A stretch of 64,000 nucleotides of DNA from CAVORB01 sp963698495 (GTDB lineage Bacteria > Pseudomonadota > Gammaproteobacteria > Chromatiales > Chromatiaceae). Each line of letters starts with the position of its first letter. Position 1 is the first letter of the stretch. Shown here one piece after another: positions 1 through 9,149 of the stretch. The notes under the pieces are model-generated. The model was not told the origin of the DNA. It saw only the letters and a program-made list of their open reading frames with translations, and did no database searches. Location of the stretch: the NCBI GenBank assembly GCA_963698495.1, contig CAVORB010000020.1:62001-126000 (forward strand), in the 5' to 3' direction. Position numbers and translations under genes: made by a program.

Positions 1-2
1 TG

Positions 3-674
3 GCGGACCGGGAGGGGGATGCGGAGAACGCGTTCGGCGGACAAGCGCTACAGGCAGAACCGATGTCCGGTGCATGCCGAGCGGCGGAACGGCCGGAACC
101 CGAGGACTTGACCGGTTTCTCGCTCGCGGACCTGCCGCCGGACCTGGCCGCCGACCCGTTCGACTACGGCATAGCCCGCGATGGAACGATCGAGATCCAG
201 ATCGCCGAGACGCTCGGACACTACGCGCAGTGGCTGCAACTATCGTCGGAGCGCCTCAGGAAGCTCAACGAGCTGGGGGACGATGCCTCCCTGATCGTCG
301 GTCGCCGGCTCAAGCTGGACCTGTCCAATACCACCACAGGCGATTTCGAGGCACGGAGGACCGCCTACCACGCGGCGCGGCAGCTGCGGTATTTTCGCCG
401 CCATCGCATTACCGGGGTCCTCGAGCACGCGGTCGCCCCCGGGGACAACCTCTGGCTCCTGGCGGTCGAACAGTACCGGATTCCGCTTTGGCTGCTGCGT
501 CAGTACAACCCGGATGTCAACGTCGACACGATTCTTCCGCTGGGGGGCACCATCTTCGTGCCATTCGTGGAGGCGGCACCGGCGCGGCCAGACTGCGCCT
601 TCGCGGAACTGGACACGGACACGAAGGACAAGGCCCTCGGGGCATCCGCTCAATCACTCCCGCTGCGACAGTAG
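3..674 (+). CDS. LysM-domain protein, C-terminal part (5' end outside window)
   Basis: The frame is open to the left edge with no stop, so only the last ~223 residues of a longer protein are seen; the internal ATG at 63 has no reason to be the start. Two LysM-like modules are visible. The first lies at about 177-330 (residue pattern IAETLGHYAQWL, then NELGDD and IVGRRLKL). The second, better one is at about 415-575 (HAVAPGDNLWLLAVEQYRI, then QYNPDVN and ILPLGGTIFVP). LysM modules bind N-acetylglucosamine glycans, so a periplasmic peptidoglycan-binding role is likely. In this phylum such C-termini often belong to MltD-type lytic transglycosylases, but no catalytic domain is in the window, so that is inference. 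It converges on the c-di-GMP enzyme gene 35 bases away. Confidence 0.75.
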   Translation, partial: ADREGDAENAFGGQALQAEPMSGACRAAERPEPEDLTGFSLADLPPDLAADPFDYGIARDGTIEIQIAETLGHYAQWLQLSSERLRKLNELGDDASLIVGRRLKLDLSNTTTGDFEARRTAYHAARQLRYFRRHRITGVLEHAVAPGDNLWLLAVEQYRIPLWLLRQYNPDVNVDTILPLGGTIFVPFVEAAPARPDCAFAELDTDTKDKALGASAQSLPLRQ

Positions 675-709
675 CGCAAGAAGCCCGAAGCAACGCGCCG
701 AAAAGCGCG

Positions 710-3553
710 CTATTGGCCACGCCGACCGGGCACCTGAGCTTTTTCCTGCAACCAGGCCGTCATGGAGCCGTAGGTGGTCGGCTTCAGATACCTGAACCCC
801 TGCGCCTGATGGCAACCCGCCTCCAGCAGGAACTGCTCCTGGGTGGCCGTCTCAACACCTTCGGCGACGACCTCGAGCCGCAGCCGGTTCCCGAGCGCGA
901 TGATGGCGCGCGTAATCGTCAGGCTATTGAGGTCGTCCGGAATGTCATGCACGAAGGAGCGGTCGATCTTCAGCCTGTGTATGGGGAGCCGCTTCAGGTA
1001 GCTCAGCGAGGAATAGCCCGTGCCGAAATCGTCGATCGCCAGCGTCACGCCCAGGGAACGCAACGCCTCGAGCTCGCTGATCCCGCGCTCCGCCTCCCGC
1101 ATCAGAAAGTCCTCGTTGACCTCGAGCTCGAGCAGCCCGGCGGGCAATGAGGTTTCGTCGAGTATCTCCTCGACCCTGGCGGCGAAACCGTGCCACTGGA
1201 GCTGGGCACCCGCCACGTTGACGCACACGCGGCCGAAGTCCAATCCCTCCAGCTGCCAGAGCCGGGCGTGCTGGCAGGCGGTCCGCAACACCCATTCCCC
1301 CAGCTTGCGAATGAGACCGCACTCCTCCGCCACGCGAACGAACTTCTCCGGTGGGACCGGCCCCAGCTCCGGGTGCCGCCAGCGCACGAGCGCCTCGACA
1401 CCCGTGACGCGGCCGAAGCGCAGGTCGATCTGCGGCTGGTAGAAGACACGCAGCTCGTGATTATCCTGGGCGGTTCGCAACCGCGTTTCCAGCACCGCCC
1501 GATCGTAGGCGTCGCTGGTCAGCGCCCGCGTGTAGAGCTGGTAGTTGTTGCGGCCCTCGTCCTTGGCGCGGTACATGGCCGCGTCGGCGTTGCGCAACAG
1601 CTCGGGTCCCGAGTCTCCATCCCGCGGGTAGATGCTGACCCCTATGCTCAAGGTGACGTGCACCTCCCGATGCTCGACCTCGAACGACTGCCCAAAGGCG
1701 TGCAACAGCTTATCCGCCACCACGCGCGCGTCGTTCTCTGACCGGAGCCCTTCGACGAGTATCGCAAACTCGTCGCCGCCGATCCGCGCCACCGTGTCCT
1801 CGAGGCGCACGCACAGCGCGAGCCGCTCCCCAACGGCCCGAAGCAGCTTGTCCCCCGCCGTATGCCCGAAAGAGTCATTGATCCTCTTGAAGCGGTCCAG
1901 ATCGATGAAGATCACGGCAAACAGGGTCTGGGTTCGCGACGCGTGCCGGATACCGTGCTCGAGGCGGGCATTGAGCAACAGCCGGTTCGGCAGATCCGTG
2001 AGCGGGTCGTGGTGGGCCAGGTGCTCGAGCCGTTCCTGAGAGCTCTTGATCGAGCTGATATCGGAGAACACCGCGACATAGTTGGTCAGGCGACCGCCAC
2101 TGTCGTACACGGCACTGATGGTCAGCCACTCGGGAAACACGCGCCCGGTCTTGCGCCGATTCCAGATCTCACCCCGCCATTGGCCTTGCATCCGGACGGA
2201 CGACCACAGCGCCCGGTAGAAATCCTCGTCATGATGACCCGATTTCCACATCCGAGGGTTGTTGCCAATGACCTCTCGGGGCTCGAAACCGGTGATCTCC
2301 ACGAAGGCGCGGTTCACGTCCAGGATATTGCCCGTGGCATCCGTGATGAACACGCCCTCGGTGGTGTTCTCGAACACGGTCGCGGATTGGCGCAGCTTTT
2401 CCTCGACCCGCTTGCGCTCGGTGATGTCCTGTACTACCCCGAGCACCCGCACCACGACGCCGTCCGCGTCCGTTTCCGGTCTCCCCCGGCACTCCAGCCA
2501 ACGCTCTTCCTCGTCGTCGAGCCGGCGTATCCGGTACTCCACGTGGTGCTCACACTTGTTCTTGATGGCCTGGCGGAGTGATCGCTCGAATACCGGAAAA
2601 TCGTCTGGGTGCATGAGACGGGAGAGCATGGCCAGACTCGGTTCCTCGTGCGGGCCGACACCGGCTATGTCGCGGGTTTCTTCCGACCACAGGGCCTTGC
2701 CGGTGGCCAGGTTCAGCTCCCAGTAGCCGATCCTGGCGTAGGCCTGTGCATCGCGCAGGCGCTGTTCGCTCTCGCGCAACGCACATTCGGCCCGCTTGCG
2801 CTCGGTAACGTCGCGGTCAATGCCGCGATAGCCGAGCAGCTGTCCGTCCTGGTCGAAGACCGGACGACCGCTCGTCTCCAGGATCACCGGACGGCCGTCC
2901 CGGTGCAGGTTGGTGTTCTCCAGCGCCGTGATCGGCTCGCGGCTCGCGACCCGGGCCATGAAAAGCTCGCGAACCCGGTCCGCCTCGTCATCCGGCATCA
3001 GATCGAACGGCTTCCTGCCGATCAACTCCGCCGGCTCATAGCCGAGCAGCTGGCGGACATAGCTGTTGCAGTAGGTGTAACGACCCTCGGAATCGACCTC
3101 CCAGATCCAGTCCTGGGCCGTCTCCACCAGCATCCGGTATCTCTCGACGCGCGCCTCCAGGCGCCGCCGATCGCCGCCGGACGCCGCATCCCGCAGCGCA
3201 TTGCGGATGGCGGGGAGCAAACGGCCGAGCCCTTCCTTGTTGACGTATCCGTTGAACCCCGCCGTCAGAAGATCCGCGACGCTTTCCTCGCCGACCCGGC
3301 CCGCAAGCAGAATCGCCGGCGTCTCGGGGAAATACCGCTCGATGAGGTCGGGCAAGCCACCGAAGTGCACCCCGGCCAGCGGCCAACCGAGCAGAACCGC
3401 GTCCCACGGCCGAGCGGCGGCGTCACCCAGCCCCGCGACCGAGGTTACCCGCTCGACTTGGCAATCGGCCCTCTCGTTTCGGAGGTGTCGATCCAACGCG
3501 GAAAAATCGACGTCGCTCTCTTCCAGGACCAGGAGCTGCAACCGTTCAGTCAT
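710..3553 (-). CDS. REC-like/PAS/GGDEF/EAL c-di-GMP turnover protein
   Basis: 947 residues. Residues 1-120 resemble a receiver domain (AILLAGRVGEESVADLLTAG pattern), but the usual phosphoacceptor context is weak. Three PAS/PAC units follow (about 133-255, 260-385 and 385-510), then GGDEF (about 515-675) and EAL (about 690-935). The cyclase signature GGDEF is intact and is preceded by an RLED I-site five residues upstream, so product inhibition is likely. The EAL half has EALVRW, DDFGTGYSSLSYLKRLP, LKIDRSF and VVAEGVET; the usual LEITES segment reads LEVNED, a mild departure. Both activities are plausible, making this a cytosolic bifunctional diguanylate cyclase/phosphodiesterase sensing redox or ligands through PAS. 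No transmembrane segment is seen. It stands alone on its strand. Confidence 0.93.
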   Translation of the reverse strand: MTERLQLLVLEESDVDFSALDRHLRNERADCQVERVTSVAGLGDAAARPWDAVLLGWPLAGVHFGGLPDLIERYFPETPAILLAGRVGEESVADLLTAGFNGYVNKEGLGRLLPAIRNALRDAASGGDRRRLEARVERYRMLVETAQDWIWEVDSEGRYTYCNSYVRQLLGYEPAELIGRKPFDLMPDDEADRVRELFMARVASREPITALENTNLHRDGRPVILETSGRPVFDQDGQLLGYRGIDRDVTERKRAECALRESEQRLRDAQAYARIGYWELNLATGKALWSEETRDIAGVGPHEEPSLAMLSRLMHPDDFPVFERSLRQAIKNKCEHHVEYRIRRLDDEEERWLECRGRPETDADGVVVRVLGVVQDITERKRVEEKLRQSATVFENTTEGVFITDATGNILDVNRAFVEITGFEPREVIGNNPRMWKSGHHDEDFYRALWSSVRMQGQWRGEIWNRRKTGRVFPEWLTISAVYDSGGRLTNYVAVFSDISSIKSSQERLEHLAHHDPLTDLPNRLLLNARLEHGIRHASRTQTLFAVIFIDLDRFKRINDSFGHTAGDKLLRAVGERLALCVRLEDTVARIGGDEFAILVEGLRSENDARVVADKLLHAFGQSFEVEHREVHVTLSIGVSIYPRDGDSGPELLRNADAAMYRAKDEGRNNYQLYTRALTSDAYDRAVLETRLRTAQDNHELRVFYQPQIDLRFGRVTGVEALVRWRHPELGPVPPEKFVRVAEECGLIRKLGEWVLRTACQHARLWQLEGLDFGRVCVNVAGAQLQWHGFAARVEEILDETSLPAGLLELEVNEDFLMREAERGISELEALRSLGVTLAIDDFGTGYSSLSYLKRLPIHRLKIDRSFVHDIPDDLNSLTITRAIIALGNRLRLEVVAEGVETATQEQFLLEAGCHQAQGFRYLKPTTYGSMTAWLQEKAQVPGRRGQ

Positions 3554-3940
3554 GAGAGCGAGGCGAAGGAATGAGAGCGGGCAGACAACGCGCGGGAGCT
3601 GGTTATCGCGTCCTTGGGGGCACCCAAGCGACCGAAGCTGCCATCCACCGAGTGAGCCTGGGCCTCGCCTGGTTCGCCGGGAAGCTGATCCATGGTTTCG
3701 GAATGCCGTTCAATCGACACTTTCACTTAAGCATACAGGCCACATGCTAGATTCGGGGTGCGCCGTGTCAAGGCACGAGCTCTCGGCCGCCAGGGATACG
3801 CGCCTCGCCACCGCGCCGGGCCATGCCGGGAGGCATGTGCAGCGCGGGTTCCCGTGCGCTATCGTGGTACGAGAGGTTATCCTGAACCCGCGCCCGCCTG
3901 CGCTCACGAACGCTTCACCCCCGCCACGATGGAGCTCCCA
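3554..3940. other. intergenic region, divergent promoters expected
   Basis: About 390 bases between the divergently transcribed c-di-GMP gene and the molybdenum hydroxylase operon. It must hold both promoters, but I see no confident -35/-10 pair, operator or hairpin. An open frame runs upstream of the 2Fe-2S gene from 3758, but it has arginine-rich shadow composition and no ribosome-binding site, so the operon start is placed at 3941. Confidence 0.4.
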
Positions 3941-4396
3941 ATGATCAGCCTGACCGTCAACGGCAAAGAGCACCGGCTCGACCTTGACCCGAACACACCC
4001 CTGCTTTGGGCCATCCGTGACCACATCGGCCTCACTGGTACCAAGTACGGCTGCGGCATGGCCCAGTGCGGCGCCTGCATCCTGTTCCTCAACGGCGCGC
4101 CGGTCCACGCATGCTCGACGCCGCTCACGGCGGCGGCGGGCGGCAGGGTGACGACCATCGAGGGACTGGACAGCCCCATCGGAAAGCGGGTGCAGAAGGC
4201 ATGGGCCGAGCTCGATGTCGTCCAGTGCGGCTTCTGCCAGTCCGGGCAGATCATGTCCGCCACGGCCCTCCTGACCCGGAACCCGTCGCCGACCGACGCG
4301 GACATCGATGCCGCCATGTCGGGCAATATCTGCCGCTGCGCCACCTACGCCCGGATCCGCGCCGCCATCAAGCAGGCGGCGGCCGAGCTCACCTGA
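3941..4396 (+). CDS. (2Fe-2S)-binding small subunit of an IorA-type molybdenum hydroxylase
   Basis: 151 residues. An N-terminal plant-type 2Fe-2S domain has the cluster motif CGMAQCGACILFLNG plus a further Cys in HACSTP. A C-terminal helical 2Fe-2S domain has CGFCQSGQIM and GNICRCATY. This is the standard layout of the small electron-transfer subunit of xanthine oxidase-family enzymes, passing electrons from the molybdopterin site to an acceptor. The start is set at 3941 because GGAG lies six bases upstream and the protein then begins MISLTVNG, as family members do. The large subunit starts 13 bases downstream. Together they match the two-subunit isoquinoline 1-oxidoreductase or aldehyde dehydrogenase type that lacks a separate FAD subunit; the substrate cannot be read from sequence. 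Confidence 0.92.
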   Translation: MISLTVNGKEHRLDLDPNTPLLWAIRDHIGLTGTKYGCGMAQCGACILFLNGAPVHACSTPLTAAAGGRVTTIEGLDSPIGKRVQKAWAELDVVQCGFCQSGQIMSATALLTRNPSPTDADIDAAMSGNICRCATYARIRAAIKQAAAELT

Positions 4397-4409
4397 TGGG
4401 GGAACGGGA

Positions 4410-6605
4410 ATGAACTCGGACAAGATCCAGAATTTGAGCCGCCGGAACTTCATCAAGCACGGCCTGACCCTCGGGGCCGGCCTGACGCTCGGGCTGCAGC
4501 TGCCCGCCAGGGCGAAGGACCTGCAAGCCGGTCCGGGGATCGCCGGTGGCGTTGAGCGCGCCGCTGTCAGCTTCGAACCGAACGCATTCGTGCGCATCGG
4601 CACGGACGACAGCGTGACCGTCATCGTCAAGCACCTGGAGATGGGCCAGGGCACCTACACGGGCCTGCCGACCCTGGTGGCCGAGGAGCTCGACGCCCGC
4701 TGGGACCAGGTCCGCGCCGAGGGGGCGCCCGCCGACGCCAAGCGCTACAACAACCTCTTCTGGGGCCCATCCCAGGGAACCGGCGGCAGCACGGCAATCG
4801 CCAACTCCTGGGAGCAGATGCGCAAGGCCGGCGCCGCGGCGCGGCACATGCTGGTCGAGGCGGCCGCGCGCCGCTGGCAGGTCGACGCGGCCGAAATCCA
4901 GGTCCGGGACGGCCTCGTGTCGCACCCGGACGGAAACAGCGCGACCTTCGGCGAGCTGGCCGGAGATGCGGCGACGCTCGCGGTGCCCGAAGAGGTGATC
5001 CTGAAGGACCCGTCCGAATTCCGGTTCATCGGCAATCCCCGCATCCGCCGCAAGGACGCCGCTGGCAAGATCGACGGCAGCGCGCGGTTCACTCAGGATG
5101 TGACGCTGCCTGGCATGCTGACGGCCGTGGTCGCCCATGCGCCGCGTTTCGGCGCGCGGGTCGAGTCCTTCGACCAGGCCCCTGCTCTCGCTGTCCGCGG
5201 GGTCCGCCAGGTCGTCGAGATCCCCAGCGGCGTAGCCGTGCTGGCGGACGATTTCTGGAGCGCCAAGCTCGGGCGTGACGCCCTGGCGCAGACCATCGTC
5301 TGGGACGAGAGCGGCGCCTTCAAGCTCGGCTCCGAGGAGATCCTCGCCCAATACCGGGAGCTGGCCACCAAGCCCGGCGCTGTCGCCCGCAAGGAGGGCG
5401 ACCCCGAGGCGGCCATGGCCGCCGCGGCCAGGGTCGTCGAGGCGGAGTTCGAGGTGCCCTTCCTCGCCCACGCGGCGATGGAGCCGCTGAACTGTGTGAT
5501 CGCCCCGGACGAGGATGGGGTGAGGGTGCTCAACGGCGAGCAATTCCAGACCGCCGATCAGGCCGCGATCGCCGGCGTGCTGGGGCTGGAACCGCGGCAA
5601 GTGCGCATCGACATGCTGTTCGCCGGCGGCTCCTTCGGCCGGAGGGCGAACCCCAAGTCGGATTTCCCGACCGAGGCCGCCGAGATCTTCAAGGCCACGG
5701 GCGGCAAGACGCCGGTCAAGCTGCAGTGGACCCGCGAGGACGACACCCGGGGCGGCTGGTACCGCCCGCTTTACCTGCACCGGCTGCGGGCGGGACTCGA
5801 CGCGGACGGCAAGCCCCTGGCCTGGGAGCACCGCATCGTCGGCCAGTCCATCGTCGCCGGGACCGCCTTCGAGCCCATGCTGGTCGTGGACGGGATTGAC
5901 CAGACCTCCGTCGAGGGTGCCCAGAACCTCCCCTACCGCATTCCGAACCTGCTGGTGGACCTGCACTCCCCCGCGCTGGGGGTTCCGGTTCAGTGGTGGC
6001 GCTCCGTCGGCTCCACCCACACCGCCTTCGCCGTCGAGTGCATGATCGACGAGATGGCGGCCGCCGCCGGACGGGATCCGGTGGCATACCGGGTGGCGTT
6101 GCTGGAAGGTCATCCGCGGCATCAAGCCGTCCTCAAGCTCGCCGCGGAAAAGGCCGGTTGGGGCTCCCCGCCGGGAGAGGGCCGCGCCCGCGGCGTGGCG
6201 GTGCACGAGTCCTTCAACAGCTACGTCGCCCAGGTCGCCGAGGTCACGGTGCGCGGCAACGCCTTCAGCGTCGACCGGGTGGTCATCGCCGTCGACTGCG
6301 GCGTCGCCGTCAACCCGAATGTCATCGAGGCCCAGATGGAGGGCGGCATGGGCTTCGGACTGTCCGCCGCCCTGGTGAGCGAGCTTACCCTGAAGGACGG
6401 ACTGGTCGAGCAATCCAACTTCCACGACTACCAGGTGTTGCGGATGAACCAGATGCCGCGGGTCGAGGTCCACATCGTGCCTTCCGCGGAACCGCCGACC
6501 GGCGTAGGGGAGCCGGCGACACCGGTCATCGCGCCCGCCGTGGCCAACGCCTTGGCGGCGGCCACCGGAAGGCGGCTGTATCGGTTGCCGCTGAAGCTGG
6601 GCTGA
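4410..6605 (+). CDS. xanthine dehydrogenase-family molybdopterin-binding large subunit (IorB-type)
   Basis: 731 residues starting MNSDKIQNLSRRNFIKHG, a clear twin-arginine signal, so the holoenzyme is probably periplasmic with the small subunit carried along. Family signatures are present: GQGTYTGLPTLVAEELD near the N terminus, GGSFGRRANPKSDFPTEAAEI, VQWWRSVGSTHTAFAVECMIDE, and a C-terminal VGEPATPVIAPAVANAL containing the conserved active-site Glu. It binds Mo-molybdopterin cytosine dinucleotide and hydroxylates an aldehyde or N-heterocycle. The ATG at 4410 follows a GGGGGAACGGG purine tract. Its stop overlaps the xdhC start (ATGA at 6605), so the two are translationally coupled. The MocA-like gene downstream fits the need for the cytosine-dinucleotide cofactor. 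Confidence 0.92.
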   Translation: MNSDKIQNLSRRNFIKHGLTLGAGLTLGLQLPARAKDLQAGPGIAGGVERAAVSFEPNAFVRIGTDDSVTVIVKHLEMGQGTYTGLPTLVAEELDARWDQVRAEGAPADAKRYNNLFWGPSQGTGGSTAIANSWEQMRKAGAAARHMLVEAAARRWQVDAAEIQVRDGLVSHPDGNSATFGELAGDAATLAVPEEVILKDPSEFRFIGNPRIRRKDAAGKIDGSARFTQDVTLPGMLTAVVAHAPRFGARVESFDQAPALAVRGVRQVVEIPSGVAVLADDFWSAKLGRDALAQTIVWDESGAFKLGSEEILAQYRELATKPGAVARKEGDPEAAMAAAARVVEAEFEVPFLAHAAMEPLNCVIAPDEDGVRVLNGEQFQTADQAAIAGVLGLEPRQVRIDMLFAGGSFGRRANPKSDFPTEAAEIFKATGGKTPVKLQWTREDDTRGGWYRPLYLHRLRAGLDADGKPLAWEHRIVGQSIVAGTAFEPMLVVDGIDQTSVEGAQNLPYRIPNLLVDLHSPALGVPVQWWRSVGSTHTAFAVECMIDEMAAAAGRDPVAYRVALLEGHPRHQAVLKLAAEKAGWGSPPGEGRARGVAVHESFNSYVAQVAEVTVRGNAFSVDRVVIAVDCGVAVNPNVIEAQMEGGMGFGLSAALVSELTLKDGLVEQSNFHDYQVLRMNQMPRVEVHIVPSAEPPTGVGEPATPVIAPAVANALAAATGRRLYRLPLKLG

Positions 6606-7573
6606 TGACGCCGGACTCCGCCGCACAGGCCGCGGATGTCGAGGTCCTGTCCGCCGCCCGCACCTGGCTGGAAGCCGGCCAGCGCGTGGCCCTGGTCACG
6701 GTGCTGCGCACCTGGGGCTCCTCGCCGCGGCCGCCGGGGTCATTGCTTGCCATCGGCGCCGATGGCATGGCGGGTTCGGTCTCGGGCGGCTGCGTCGAGG
6801 AGGAGCTTGCCGCGCGCTATCGGAAGGGGGAGTTGGGCGCCCCCTTCCCCACCCTGGTGGACTTCGGCGTGGACAGCACGGAGGCGAGCCGGCTTGGGCT
6901 GCCCTGCGGCGGGCGCCTCGAGCTTCTGGTGGAGGAGTTGGTCGCACCGGAACCGCTTTCCGTACTGCTTTCGCGTCTGGAGCAAGGCGCCCTGGTGGCC
7001 CGCCGGGTCTGTCTGAACACCGGCGAGGTCAGCCTCCACGCGGGTGCCGGTCGCCTGGAATTCGACATCGACGACGACGCCGTGACCAAGGTCTTCGGCC
7101 CCGGCTGGCACCTGCTGCTGATCGGAGACGGGCAGCTCGCTCGCCTGCTGGCCGGGATGGCGCGCCTGCTCGACTACCGGGTGACCATCTGCGATCCGCG
7201 GGAGCTGTTCGCAGATCCCTCGCCCCTGACCGGAGTGGAATACCGCCGCCAGATGCCCGACGACGCGGTGCGGGAGCTGGCGCAAGACCCACGTAGCGCC
7301 GTCATCACACTCTCCCACGACCCCAGACAGGACGACCTGGCGCTGAGCGAGGCGTTGCTGACCCGCGCCTTCTACATCGGCGCCCTCGGGTCGCGGCGCA
7401 GCGCCGCGGCCCGGACCGAGCGCCTGACCCGGATCGGGTTGACGCCGGCGCAGCTCGCGCGGCTCGACGCCCCTGCGGGCATTCCAATCGGCAGCAAGCG
7501 CCCGGCGGAGATCGCGCTCTCGATCCTGGCCAAGATCACGGCCGTCCGCAACGGCGTCTCGGAGAGCGGATGA
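6605..7573 (+). CDS. xdhC: XdhC/CoxI-family maturation protein
   Basis: 322 residues. The N-terminal XdhC/CoxI domain has TWGSSPRPPGSLLAI and GSVSGGCVEEEL, a conserved Cys-containing motif; LPCGGRLELLVEE follows. The C-terminal half is a Rossmann-like XdhC domain with LLLIGDGQLARLLAGMA, TLSHDPRQDDLAL and FYIGALGSRRSAAAR. XdhC proteins bind molybdenum cofactor, promote its sulfuration and insert it into xanthine oxidase-family apoenzymes in the cytoplasm before Tat export. The start overlaps the stop of the large-subunit gene, and its own stop overlaps the next start, so the four genes form one coupled operon. Confidence 0.92.
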   Translation: MTPDSAAQAADVEVLSAARTWLEAGQRVALVTVLRTWGSSPRPPGSLLAIGADGMAGSVSGGCVEEELAARYRKGELGAPFPTLVDFGVDSTEASRLGLPCGGRLELLVEELVAPEPLSVLLSRLEQGALVARRVCLNTGEVSLHAGAGRLEFDIDDDAVTKVFGPGWHLLLIGDGQLARLLAGMARLLDYRVTICDPRELFADPSPLTGVEYRRQMPDDAVRELAQDPRSAVITLSHDPRQDDLALSEALLTRAFYIGALGSRRSAAARTERLTRIGLTPAQLARLDAPAGIPIGSKRPAEIALSILAKITAVRNGVSESG

Positions 7574-8157
7574 CCGGAATCGTGGGCGTGCTGCTCGCCG
7601 CCGGAAGCGCGCGGCGTTTCGGCGCGCAGAAGCTCCTGGCCACGCTGCCGAACGGTGAACCGGTCGCCTTGCGCGCCGCGCGCAACCTACTCGCGGCGGT
7701 GCCTGATGCGCTCGCCGTGGTCCAGCCCGGCGACGAAGCGCTGATTCGGATGCTGGCCGATGCCGGACTGCGCATCACCGTGAACCCGAGGCCCGCGAGC
7801 GGGCTCGGCAGCAGCATCGCCGCCGGTGTCTCCGCCAGCGCCGACGCCGGCGGCTGGCTCATTGCGCTCGGGGACATGCCCTGGATCAGAACGGACACGA
7901 TTCGCGCGGTCGCGGAGGCACTGCTCGACGGCGCGGCGCTCGCGGCGCCGACATACGACGGCCGCCGCGGTCACCCCGTGGGCTTCTCATCCTGCTGGCA
8001 GCCGCGCCTGTTGTCCCTGACCGGCGACGCGGGGGCGCGATCGCTGATCCAGGACGCGCAGGCCGAGGCCACACTGCTGCCCAGGCGAGATCCGGGGATA
8101 CTGATGGATATCGATCGGCCGCGGGATCTAGCCCGGGCGATCAGCGTTCGGCGGTGA
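7570..8157 (+). CDS. mocA: MocA-like molybdenum cofactor cytidylyltransferase
   Basis: 195 residues of the MobA-like NTP transferase fold. The nucleotide-binding start GVLLAAGSARRFGAQKLLA is typical. GLGSSIAAGV, LIALGDMPWI and a C-terminal DIDRPRDLA also match MocA. The enzyme transfers CMP from CTP to Mo-molybdopterin to give the cytosine dinucleotide form used by xanthine oxidase-family hydroxylases. It overlaps the xdhC stop (ATGA at 7570), which supports a dedicated cofactor role. A MobA (guanylyl) role is less likely given the neighbours. Its 3' end overlaps the convergent DUF3179 gene by 17 bases. Confidence 0.88.
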   Translation: MTGIVGVLLAAGSARRFGAQKLLATLPNGEPVALRAARNLLAAVPDALAVVQPGDEALIRMLADAGLRITVNPRPASGLGSSIAAGVSASADAGGWLIALGDMPWIRTDTIRAVAEALLDGAALAAPTYDGRRGHPVGFSSCWQPRLLSLTGDAGARSLIQDAQAEATLLPRRDPGILMDIDRPRDLARAISVRR

Positions 8158-9088
8158 ACACCTCCGTCTCGGGATGAAAGGCGTACCAGGCGAACCAGAA
8201 GCCGGTGATGGCAGGAAGCTGTTCGCCATCCGCGCCGAAGGCCTCGGCGCTCTCGCTATCGCGATCGAAGCGGATGCGAATCTCATGGCCCGCGAAACGC
8301 TCCCGAACCTCATCATCGTCGAGCCGCGACAGCTCCGCGAAGGGATAGGCCTTGAACCGGCCGTCGATCTCCAGACCCAGGACCCTCTCCTTCGGATGGT
8401 AGCGGCGGGACTCGGCCCGGACGGGGAAGAAGAGCCCTGATTCGCTCGCATAGCCGGCATAGGGGTCGCGCTCATAGTCCCGGCGGAAGCCCGTATCGGT
8501 GGACAGCACCCGGGTATCCGGATGCGCCTGCCGCCAGGCCTGCCAGGTGGTATGGGTAAGGGGCAGAGCAGTGAGCTTCTCGCCCTTCATAGGACCGGAT
8601 ACCGCCTGCTTGCGGATCTGGCTCCACAGGGACTCGGTCTCCCGGTCGTAGAGCAGGACATCGCTGTTGTACAGCAGGCCGGAGACGCCGAAGCGCAGAT
8701 CCCTTCCCTTTGCCCGCGCAAGGAACGCGACCCCGGTGCCGCAAAGGGGACAGTAGGTGACGGCTACCCGCTCGCCACCGAGCCGGTCGTTCACGATCTC
8801 GTGCCAATTCATGATGGCGACCGGGTAGGCCTTCGCCTCGCCGCCTCGCGTCAGTCCGAGTACCTGGTGGTTCGCGTCGAGGAAATCCGCGTCCTGGGCG
8901 GACACGAACCGCGGACTATCGATGGCGGGAATTCCGTCCCGCGACGGGCCACCCAGGTGGATCTCCTCGCTGGGCACCAGGCTCCCGGAGAGATCGAAGC
9001 CGTTGTTTTCCCTGCCGTAAGCGGCGGTGACTACCACCGCGAGCAAAAGAAGGCAGAAGCCGGCTGCTCGTGTGTCAAAAGCATTCAT
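8141..9088 (-). CDS. DUF3179-domain exported protein
   Basis: 315 residues from the ATG at 9088, which gives a clean signal peptide (MNAFDTRAAG followed by a Leu/Val-rich stretch); a start ten codons further upstream at 9118 would dilute it. The DUF3179 hallmarks are all present: VLGLTRGGEAKAYPV, NWHEIVND, VTYCPLCGTGVAF with its CPLC pair, LLYNSDVLLYDRETESLW, and DTGFRRDYERDPY. The function of this family is unknown. The conserved Cys pair and the envelope location suggest a metal-binding or redox role, but that is inference. Stop overlaps the convergent MocA stop. Confidence 0.9.
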   Translation of the reverse strand: MNAFDTRAAGFCLLLLAVVVTAAYGRENNGFDLSGSLVPSEEIHLGGPSRDGIPAIDSPRFVSAQDADFLDANHQVLGLTRGGEAKAYPVAIMNWHEIVNDRLGGERVAVTYCPLCGTGVAFLARAKGRDLRFGVSGLLYNSDVLLYDRETESLWSQIRKQAVSGPMKGEKLTALPLTHTTWQAWRQAHPDTRVLSTDTGFRRDYERDPYAGYASESGLFFPVRAESRRYHPKERVLGLEIDGRFKAYPFAELSRLDDDEVRERFAGHEIRIRFDRDSESAEAFGADGEQLPAITGFWFAWYAFHPETEVFTAER

Positions 9089-9149
9089 GACGGCATCTCG
9101 ATTCCGATCCAATGTCATGCCTTCAGACCGGCCATGACGGACTTCTGTT

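Noticed and set aside
4389..6626. Long antisense open frame opposite the molybdopterin large-subunit gene
   Set aside because: Arg/Gly/His-rich shadow composition typical of antisense frames in GC-rich genes, with no ribosome-binding site.
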